Assembly (NCBI GenBank): GCA_947457285.1
Contig: CANGVZ010000030.1
Location: forward strand, 1-12,115
Direction of reading: 5' to 3'
DNA: 12,115 nt
Source: Flavobacteriales bacterium
GTDB lineage: Bacteria > Bacteroidota > Bacteroidia > Flavobacteriales_D > Sanyastnellaceae
In this document: in pieces, positions 7,025 to 12,115 of the stretch
Layout of the letters: every line of letters begins with the position of its first letter
How positions within the stretch are numbered: the first letter of the stretch is position 1
The notes under the pieces: model-generated
The model's input: the letters and a program-made list of their open reading frames with translations, nothing else
Told to the model about the DNA's origin: nothing
Database searches by the model: none
Program-made: the position numbers and the translations under genes

Positions 7025-8194
7025 GCCCTTGAATAAATTCAGTGCGTCAACAATTTTTGTATTAATCGTACCCACAGGTGCATGAATATTCGATAAGATT
7101 ATTTTCTCCAATTGCTCTGTTCCAAACTCTTGCGCCACATCATTTTCTGTCTCTACGAGGCCATCTGTATAGCACACCAGCAAGCTGGCTGGGGGCAATG
7201 TTAACTCTCCTACTGCAATCTTTGGGATCTCCTCAAACATGCCCAATCCTATTGAGCCTAGTTTCAAAAGTTGTGTATACCCGTTGTCATCTGCGAGAAT
7301 TGGAGGATTGTGCCCGCAATTGATGTATTGCAGCTTTCGTGTAGACTTATTGTAAGTGCCGAGAAAAAGAGTGATGTACTTCTCGCCCATGGCACTGTGC
7401 ATTACGCGATCATTCAGCTCGGTAACGATTTCTTTTAGCTCTCCTTTTCTGTAAAGAAAAATAGATCTTAAATACGCTTGAAAATTGGACATCAAAAATG
7501 CCGCGCTCACGCCTTTGCCCGATACGTCAGCCATGCAAAACATCACTTCGTCGTTATTGAGTTGTACGAAGTCATAATAATCGCCACCTACTTGTTGGTG
7601 CGCCTTATACACTGCACTTACTTCAAAATCTCCCGTTTTTGGCAACGTATGAGGCAATAAAATCGCCTGCATTTCAGCCGCAAGTTCAAGCTCTTTCTTT
7701 ACGAGCTCTTGTCGCATCTTTTCCTGTACGAGGTTTCTATTCTGAATAGCAACGACCAATACGTTTGTCAACGTCTCGATGAATCGCATGTGTTTGATCA
7801 CCGGACTCATGCGCAATTCGTTTTCACCAACATCACCTAGCAAGAGATAAGCGATAGGCTTTTCATCTTGGTAAATTGGGATGATGATATCGAACGACTC
7901 CGTTTCTTTACCCGAAACGAGTGAAATACTCTTTTGCTTGAAAAAGGATTCTTCCTGTATTTGAGGAGCAATGCCTTCTGAGATTCCGTATGCGAGCAGA
8001 CATTTCCAATGGCCTTCTTCTGTGTAGAGCATTAGTTTTTCAATGCTCAATTCTTCCCTTAGGACTCTCTCATATTCGGCCAAAAGTTCGTCAACAGAAA
8101 GATTCTCGTTGATTGCTTTTGTGATTTCCAAAAGAGCATTCAACTTAAAATCCCGCTGCTTAAGCTTTTCTGTGAGTCTGCCTATTCCCGCCAT
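6974..8194 (-). CDS. PP2C-type (SpoIIE/RsbU) serine phosphatase with GAF-like sensor domain
   Basis: This 406-residue, apparently cytoplasmic protein probably removes phosphate from Ser/Thr of a regulatory partner. Residues about 15-150 look like a GAF-type sensor (LNALLEITKAINENLSVDELL, then an alternating beta/alpha pattern to VLVVAIQNR). A charged helix (151-178) with EMQAILLPHTLP is the linker typical of RsbU/SpoIIE-like phosphatases. The catalytic domain shows VGGDYYD (202-208), DVSGKG (223-228), INCGHNPP (291-298), YTDGLVE (342-348) and FTDDLAIL (394-401), so the metal-binding aspartates D205, D223 and D396/D397 are in place. There are no membrane segments. The gene begins 30 bases after the lpxD-like gene with no promoter motif between, so they are likely co-transcribed. 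No RsbV-like antagonist, RsbW-like kinase or sigma factor is in the window; the partner is unknown. Confidence 0.88.
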   Translation of the reverse strand: MAGIGRLTEKLKQRDFKLNALLEITKAINENLSVDELLAEYERVLREELSIEKLMLYTEEGHWKCLLAYGISEGIAPQIQEESFFKQKSISLVSGKETESFDIIIPIYQDEKPIAYLLLGDVGENELRMSPVIKHMRFIETLTNVLVVAIQNRNLVQEKMRQELVKKELELAAEMQAILLPHTLPKTGDFEVSAVYKAHQQVGGDYYDFVQLNNDEVMFCMADVSGKGVSAAFLMSNFQAYLRSIFLYRKGELKEIVTELNDRVMHSAMGEKYITLFLGTYNKSTRKLQYINCGHNPPILADDNGYTQLLKLGSIGLGMFEEIPKIAVGELTLPPASLLVCYTDGLVETENDVAQEFGTEQLEKIILSNIHAPVGTINTKIVDALNLFKGSMPFTDDLAILSCRFI

Positions 8195-8224
8195 TACTTT
8201 TAAATGTCTGAGGCTATATTACGC

Positions 8225-9157
8225 CTAAATATTCAATTTCTCAATCACTTGTGGGAGTTTTCGTATCAAAGCTAGTTCTCTGTACTTCTGTCTCACCTCT
8301 TCTGCTGGACTTCCAAAATAAGTCTTTCCGCCCTCAAGATCTTTCGTGATTCCGCTTTGCCCTAATACGATAGCGCCTTTGCCCAATACCACATCAGAAG
8401 GCACACCTACCTGGCCCCAAAGAATCACGTTATCCTCTACCACCACACAACCAGCAATACCCACTTGCGCGGCAAACAAGCAATTTTTTCCGATTACGGT
8501 GTCGTGCCCAACGTGCACGTGATTGTCTATTTTCGTTCCTGCGCCTATGCGTGTGTCGCCTGTCAAACCTCTGTCGATTGCGCATCCCACGCCGATTTCT
8601 ACACGGTCCTCTATTTCAACGCTGCCGCAAGTATGCATCTTTTCACGGCCTTCGGGGCGGGCTTTGTAATAAAAAGCATCGCCTCCCAAAACAGTGTTTG
8701 CGTGTATGATGCAATCCTCACCAATGTTGACGTCATCGTAGATGACCACTCCAGCATGAATGATAGAGTTAGATCCAATACTCACGCGATTACCAATCAA
8801 TACTGATGGATGAATCTGCGCTGATGGTGCGATCTGTACGTTTTCTCCCCGATTGGATAACACCATTTTCCAAGGAGAAAAATGTCGGTTAAGTTTATTA
8901 AAATCCCTGCACGGATCATCTGAAAAAAGCAAAGCTTTACCTGCAGGACAAGTCACTTTTTGATTGATTAGAATCGTTGTAGCCGCGCTCTGGAGCGCTT
9001 TCTCATAATACTTTGGGTGATCTACAAATACCAAATCACCTGGCACTACCTTATGAATCTCGTTGATTCCTGTAATGAGAAAATTAGGATCACCTTCGAA
9101 TTCGCAGTTCAAAAGTTGAGCAATTTGGGAAAGCGTTTGTGCAGGCGCAAGCTTCAT
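8225..9157 (-). CDS. lpxD: LpxD-like UDP-3-O-acylglucosamine N-acyltransferase, probable second paralog
   Basis: LpxD adds the N-linked hydroxyacyl chain to UDP-3-O-acyl-glucosamine in lipid A synthesis, in the cytoplasm. This 310-residue protein has the LpxD N-terminal domain (TLSQIAQLLNCEFEGDPNFLITGINEI, from about 8) and a left-handed beta-helix of hexapeptide repeats (about 108-275), then GKTYFGSPAEE and a terminal helix. IDNHVHVGHDTVIG places H218 at the catalytic histidine of E. coli LpxD (H239). Two other active-site features differ. The usual GSDGFGY-type loop reads GGDAFYY (158-164). The second histidine (H276 in E. coli) aligns by eye to D255 (WGQVGVPSDV). From memory, many Flavobacteriia carry such a second LpxD-like gene beside efp besides the true lpxD near lpxC-fabZ. 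Its acyl donor and substrate may therefore differ. The gene follows efp and is followed by the phosphatase gene. Confidence 0.8.
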   Translation of the reverse strand: MKLAPAQTLSQIAQLLNCEFEGDPNFLITGINEIHKVVPGDLVFVDHPKYYEKALQSAATTILINQKVTCPAGKALLFSDDPCRDFNKLNRHFSPWKMVLSNRGENVQIAPSAQIHPSVLIGNRVSIGSNSIIHAGVVIYDDVNIGEDCIIHANTVLGGDAFYYKARPEGREKMHTCGSVEIEDRVEIGVGCAIDRGLTGDTRIGAGTKIDNHVHVGHDTVIGKNCLFAAQVGIAGCVVVEDNVILWGQVGVPSDVVLGKGAIVLGQSGITKDLEGGKTYFGSPAEEVRQKYRELALIRKLPQVIEKLNI

Positions 9158-9177
9158 AGCAAACTAGTATTTGGTCT

Positions 9178-9185
9178 CAAATGTA
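9178..9185 (-). promoter_or_regulatory. -7 promoter element of the lpxD-like gene
   Basis: The minus strand reads TACATTTG, a perfect TAnnTTTG, ending 20 bases before the lpxD-like ATG and just downstream of the efp hairpin. No -33 TTG is seen at the expected distance. It suggests that lpxD-like plus phosphatase form a unit separate from efp. Confidence 0.5.
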
Positions 9186-9189
9186 ACAT

Positions 9190-9231
9190 ATGATTATAAA
9201 AATAGCTGTCCTCAAGTTGAAGACAGCTATT
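9190..9231 (-). terminator. Hairpin terminator after efp
   Basis: A perfect 10-bp stem pairs 9201-9210 with 9222-9231 around an 11-base loop. On the minus strand it is followed by a short T-run and AT-rich bases (complement of 9190-9202). It begins 19 bases after the efp stop. The T-run is modest, so partial read-through into the lpxD-like gene is possible. Confidence 0.65.
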
Positions 9232-9250
9232 CTATATTCTAAAAAAGAAA

Positions 9251-9820
9251 TTACTTCTTAATTCTCTCGTGATATTGGCCAGTAGTGGTATCCACTTTTA
9301 CCCAGTCACCTTCATTGATAAAGAGTGGTACACGAATCTCAACGCCACAATCCAATTTCGCTGGCTTCATAGCATTGGTAGCAGTGTCACCCTTCAATCC
9401 AGGCTCAGTGTAAGTAATTTCACACTCGATGAAGTTTGGAAGATCGCAAGACATCGGAGCATCATCTTCTGTATTGAAAAGAACGATACATTTCATGCCT
9501 TCCTTCAAAAATTCTGGAGCACTGATCATTGGTTTTGGAATGCTGATTTGTTCAAAATCATCCAAGTTCATGAAGTTATAACCACCCTCATCGTTGTAGA
9601 GGTATTGATATTCGCGGGTTTCGATACGAACCACGTCAATCTTTACTCCTGAGTTAAATGTGTGATCGACAATTTTACCATTGTTGAGATTCTTGAGCTT
9701 CGTTCTTACAAACGCTGGTCCTTTACCAGGTTTTACGTGCAAGAATTCCATCACTCTCCATACGTGGCCTTCCATCTTAAAACAAAGACCATTTGAAATA
9801 TCGGCTGTAGTAGTTGCCAT
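9251..9820 (-). CDS. efp: Translation elongation factor P
   Basis: EF-P binds ribosomes stalled on consecutive prolines and promotes peptide-bond formation. The ATG at 9818-9820 gives 189 residues, matching the family (188 in E. coli). A longer frame from 9868 would add 16 cysteine-rich residues and cross the promoter and the upstream terminator, so it is rejected. The start MATTTADISNGLCFKMEG leads to VKPGKGPAFVRTKLKNL, where K33 sits at the tip-loop position that is modified in E. coli (K34). The OB domains follow, with the C-terminal signature GLKGDTATNAMKPAKLDCG and ending VDTTTGQYHERIKK. Whether K33 is modified cannot be told; no epmA or epmB gene is nearby. The gene has its own promoter and is followed by a hairpin before the lpxD-like gene. 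Confidence 0.97.
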   Translation of the reverse strand: MATTTADISNGLCFKMEGHVWRVMEFLHVKPGKGPAFVRTKLKNLNNGKIVDHTFNSGVKIDVVRIETREYQYLYNDEGGYNFMNLDDFEQISIPKPMISAPEFLKEGMKCIVLFNTEDDAPMSCDLPNFIECEITYTEPGLKGDTATNAMKPAKLDCGVEIRVPLFINEGDWVKVDTTTGQYHERIKK

Positions 9821-9840
9821 GATATATAAATTTTGGGACG

Positions 9841-9869
9841 CGAAGATACAACAACAAAAGCAATTCAAA
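9841..9869 (-). promoter_or_regulatory. Promoter of efp
   Basis: On the minus strand TTTG (9866-9869) is followed, after a 17-base spacer, by TATCTTCG (9841-9848), one mismatch from TAnnTTTG and 20 bases from the efp ATG. The spacing falls in the known TTG-N17-23-TAnnTTTG range. The -33 box lies at the end of the T-run of the upstream terminator. Confidence 0.65.
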
Positions 9870-9902
9870 AAAAAAGCCCCCTCTCCGTTGGAGAGGGGGC
9901 TT
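9867..9902 (-). terminator. Rho-independent terminator of the 625-residue T9SS cargo gene
   Basis: A 13-bp GC-rich stem pairs 9874-9886 with 9890-9902 around a 3-base loop. On the minus strand it is followed by a T-run of nine (complement of 9867-9875, two of them in the stem). It lies 18 bases beyond the stop of the T9SS cargo gene. The plus side has no gene to serve. Confidence 0.93.
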
Positions 9903-9920
9903 CCTTCAATATTTTAGATA

Positions 9921-11798
9921 TTAACGTACTACCAATTGGCTTGTAGCAACATTGCTACCAGCTTGAATTGATACACTGTAAACACCTGCATTCAAATTGT
10001 TGAGGTCAAGAGTCAAACGCTGTGCACCTGCGCTGCGTACGCCAAAGTTTTGATTAGACACTTGACGACCCGCAACGTCACGTACAATAACGTTTACATT
10101 CTCGCTGTTCAAAAGGTTGAACTCAACTGTAGCGTTTACATCAGCTGGGTTTGGATAAACCTTAGCACCTTCGATGTTACCTACAGTGATTTCGTTAGCG
10201 CTCACCAATGTTTCGTCAAGAACGAGACGAACAGATGGAGTGAAACCGAATCCTACGAACCAGTTGGTAACACCACCTGTACCGTAAGGACCGAAACCTA
10301 CCATACCGAGGTCATCATCAGTTGGGTTAGACCAGCAGAAGAAACGGTCAGTGCTCTCGAAGCGACGAACTTCAGCAAAGTAAATTTTACCAGCTTCGAA
10401 GTTTGCAGCGTTATCGAGAAGTGGAATTCTTGTGTAAACTCCAGCATCTCCATCATCCATCATTTGTTGTGTGATAGAGAAAGGTAGAGACTGAGCAATA
10501 GTTTGGTTGGTTTGGATACCGTCTACTTCCTCGTAGATGAAGATCTGACAAGCAGTTCCTACATCAGAAGCATTACCTACCAAGAATTCAACAGCACCAC
10601 CGAGGTCATTTGCATCAAAAGTGTAGCGACAAGCGAAAGCTGTCTCAGCATCGTTGTTCAAAGTTCTTTGCAACAAAGCATCTTCAAGGTTTTGACCGTA
10701 AACGTCTTCTGTAACGTCAATAGTCTTAACACGTGAGTTACCTGCTAATACTTCGTCTTCTGGAACACTGAAGTTTACTTCATAAGAACCTACAGTCTGT
10801 GGCAACAAGAAAGGATCAGTCCAAAGTGTATCTACAGTACCAGCAAGAATAGTAGCTGATGAAGTGTAGTTCACTCCATCAATAGTAACTGTCAATACTG
10901 CATCCTGATCGATTCCACCGTAGTTAGCAATCTCAGCACCCATTTGTACTTCGGTTACTGCAGCTTGTGACAATGGTATAGCACCATATTCAAAAGCATT
11001 AACGATTTCACCAACCCAAGCTTTTGTAACAGTCAAGTCGTTGTCTGGAGTTTCGAAAACTTCAACATCGTCAACCATCCAAGCATAACCGAAAGTACCC
11101 TTCCAACGGAAGCGCAACCAGATTTGGTCAACACCAGCTTCAGAAGCGATTTGAGTCAAGTTGAATACTTTAGTTGTTGGGTTTTCCACTGGATCTTGTG
11201 TTTCCATAGTAGGCCACAACTCGAAACGTGTACCAGCTGGAGCGTCAGCCACTTCATAAGTGGTAACGTCTGGCCAAGTCAAACCGTCTGTAGATACTTC
11301 TACCAAGCAGTACTCGTTACCATCGCTAGAACCACCGTCCCACATGCTGTAGAATGTTTGGAAACGAAGACTCACTTGGTCGATACCATTCAATGGAATT
11401 GGAGCTGCGCTTTGGAACCAGCAGTTCTCAACCCAGTTACCACCCGACTCACCACCGAACTCATCAGAGTCAACAAGCATGTAGCCGTTTTCAGCTGATG
11501 TAGATTGGATTGGGGCAATTGAAGCGAGACCTTCAGGCACTTCTGTACCACACTCGAAGTTGATACCAGTGATATAAGCACTGAATCCTTCGTCAAAAGC
11601 GTTGTAAATTTCCCAATCTGCACAGTTTGAGAAATCATTAGACCAAAGTACGTTTCTGTCACCAGACTCTTCTGCTGGAGTCACACGCACGAAATCACGT
11701 TCCATCTGCTTTCCAACTGCTTTTGCATTCGCCTTTTGTTGAGCGAATCCAGCAACAGAAGTAGTCACAGCTAAAGCAAGCAAGTAAATTTTCTTCAT
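9921..11798 (-). CDS. Multidomain secreted protein with T9SS C-terminal sorting domain
   Basis: This 625-residue protein starts with a signal peptide (MKKIYLLALAVTTSVAGFAQ, cleavage near residue 20). It ends with a type A T9SS sorting domain (about 546-625): KVYPNPADVNATVEF, DVAGRQV, LNNLNAGVYSVSIQ, SQLVVR. That tail sends it across the outer membrane for release or anchoring. Between them I see three parts. The first (about 50-250) is beta-rich, with FSNCADWEIYN, LRFQTFYSMWDGG and YAWMVDDVEVFE, resembling MAM/jelly-roll modules. The second is an Ig-like stretch beginning NDLTVTKAWVG. The third is unrecognised, containing CQIFIYEEVDG and KIYFAEVRRFES. No catalytic motif is seen; an adhesive or carbohydrate-binding role is a guess. 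Codon choice leans to TTC, AAC, ATC and GGT, as in atpD and efp, suggesting strong expression. It has its own promoter and terminator, so it is monocistronic. Confidence 0.88.
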   Translation of the reverse strand: MKKIYLLALAVTTSVAGFAQQKANAKAVGKQMERDFVRVTPAEESGDRNVLWSNDFSNCADWEIYNAFDEGFSAYITGINFECGTEVPEGLASIAPIQSTSAENGYMLVDSDEFGGESGGNWVENCWFQSAAPIPLNGIDQVSLRFQTFYSMWDGGSSDGNEYCLVEVSTDGLTWPDVTTYEVADAPAGTRFELWPTMETQDPVENPTTKVFNLTQIASEAGVDQIWLRFRWKGTFGYAWMVDDVEVFETPDNDLTVTKAWVGEIVNAFEYGAIPLSQAAVTEVQMGAEIANYGGIDQDAVLTVTIDGVNYTSSATILAGTVDTLWTDPFLLPQTVGSYEVNFSVPEDEVLAGNSRVKTIDVTEDVYGQNLEDALLQRTLNNDAETAFACRYTFDANDLGGAVEFLVGNASDVGTACQIFIYEEVDGIQTNQTIAQSLPFSITQQMMDDGDAGVYTRIPLLDNAANFEAGKIYFAEVRRFESTDRFFCWSNPTDDDLGMVGFGPYGTGGVTNWFVGFGFTPSVRLVLDETLVSANEITVGNIEGAKVYPNPADVNATVEFNLLNSENVNVIVRDVAGRQVSNQNFGVRSAGAQRLTLDLNNLNAGVYSVSIQAGSNVATSQLVVR

Positions 11799-11838
11799 GT
11801 TATTTGATTTTATTCGTAAGAGGTTTTTTTTGAGTCGC

Positions 11839-11846
11839 CAAATATA
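11839..11846 (-). promoter_or_regulatory. -7 promoter element of the T9SS cargo gene
   Basis: The minus strand reads TATATTTG, a perfect TAnnTTTG, followed by GCGAC. It ends 40 bases before the ATG. The leader is A-rich with no Shine-Dalgarno sequence. No TTG lies at the usual -33 distance. The element nearly repeats the promoter of the IgGFc-binding-domain gene at 1012-1019. Confidence 0.55.
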
Positions 11847-11948
11847 AAAATTCCTGTTACCTAATCTACCACTTTTGTTTCAATTTTAGATTAAATAGAG
11901 GATTTCTATCATAAAGCGCTCTAATATACAAGGCTAAAGCTCAAAACC

Positions 11949-12115
11949 CTACTTCGCCGCCTTCTTCTTTTCTACTCTGCCCACCACTAAAATGCTAATT
12001 TCGTATAGCAACAATATGGGTAAAGCCACCAAAATTTGACTCGTAATGTCTGGAGGTGTGATAATTGCCGCTGCGATAAGGTTTACCACCAAGGCATGTT
12101 TGCGATACTTTTTCA
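11949..12115 (-). CDS. tatC: Sec-independent protein translocase TatC, C-terminal end
   Basis: Only the last 54 residues are present; the start lies beyond the right edge. TatC is the polytopic receptor of the twin-arginine pathway, which exports folded proteins across the cytoplasmic membrane. The visible part begins KKYRKHALVVNLIAAAIITP and continues PDITSQILVALPILLLYEIS, then a lysine-rich cytoplasmic tail ending EKKKAAK before TAG (11949-11951). The ITPPD-SQ-LPILLLYEIS pattern is the signature of the TatC C-terminal transmembrane region. The frame was read by eye and is clean. The stop is 150 bases before the T9SS cargo gene on the same strand. I see no strong terminator in that gap. Confidence 0.92.
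   Translation of the reverse strand, partial: KKYRKHALVVNLIAAAIITPPDITSQILVALPILLLYEISILVVGRVEKKKAAK

Noticed and set aside
7015..7033. 6-bp inverted repeat (AAGGGC, 5-base loop, GCCCTT) around the polymerase stop codon
   Set aside because: Considered as a terminator for the convergent genes, but neither strand has a T-run after it, and it encodes conserved phosphatase residues.
8465..8806. 113-residue open frame antisense to the lpxD-like gene
   Set aside because: It lies wholly within a gene with clear family motifs, its translation shows no recognisable pattern, and it is explained by codon composition of the opposite strand.
9821..9868. N-terminal extension of EF-P by 16 residues
   Set aside because: It would place coding sequence across the efp promoter and into the terminator T-run, and the family begins at the internal MATTT.
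10050..10487. 145-residue open frame antisense to the T9SS cargo gene
   Set aside because: The opposite frame has a signal peptide and sorting tail and is plainly the gene. This frame has low-complexity Thr/Val/Ser-rich composition typical of an antisense shadow.
11799..11948. Search for a tatC terminator or small gene in the 150-base gap
   Set aside because: Only a 5-bp ATAGA/TCTAT stem with weak flanking T's is visible. No open frame with a credible start is present; the gap is explained by the promoter and leader of the T9SS cargo gene.
1..12115. Search for CRISPR arrays, tRNA or rRNA genes, insertion sequences, integrases, long repeats or riboswitches
   Set aside because: None seen by eye; gaps between genes are all under 200 bases and are accounted for by promoters and terminators.

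Overview
The window reads as ordinary chromosome from a member of the Bacteroidota, most likely a marine or freshwater Flavobacteriales relative; no genus can be named from sequence alone. The evidence is a type IX secretion (T9SS) sorting tail on a 625-residue surface protein, an IgGFc-binding-type secreted protein, a short epsilon subunit in an isolated atpD-atpC pair, a Bacteroidota-style insertion in AtpD, an efp-lpxD pair, and promoters of the TAnnTTTG type with very short leaders and no Shine-Dalgarno sequences.

Layout. Positions 1-984 (minus) hold the N-terminal 328 residues of a secreted IgGFc-binding-domain protein cut by the left edge. Positions 1182-2943 (minus) hold atpD-atpC, closed by a strong terminator at 1124-1156. 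Divergent from atpD, 3052-7024 (plus) carries a compact operon: Wzx-type flippase, Wzz-type chain-length regulator and Wzy/WaaL-type polymerase or ligase. Its last gene overlaps by 51 bp, tail to tail, a GAF-like/PP2C (SpoIIE/RsbU) phosphatase gene on the minus strand. That gene follows an LpxD-like acyltransferase gene and efp on the same strand. Upstream of efp lies the 625-residue T9SS cargo gene (9921-11798), ending in a strong terminator whose T-run runs into the efp promoter. The right edge holds the C-terminal 54 residues of tatC (minus).

How the genes fit together. Most of the window concerns the cell envelope: glycan flipping, length control and polymerisation (Wzx/Wzz/Wzy), lipid A-type acylation (LpxD-like), Tat export (TatC) and secreted surface proteins. 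Housekeeping genes (ATP synthase, EF-P) lie between. The glycan operon has no glycosyltransferase, so its substrate must be built by genes elsewhere. The phosphatase has no anti-sigma or antagonist partner in view.

I found no CRISPR array, tRNA, rRNA, insertion sequence or phage gene, and no clearly new multi-gene system. The points most worth a second look are the LpxD-like paralog with altered active-site positions, the codon-registered antisense overlap, the stand-alone Wzx/Wzz/Wzy operon, and the shared promoter element in front of the two secreted-protein genes.
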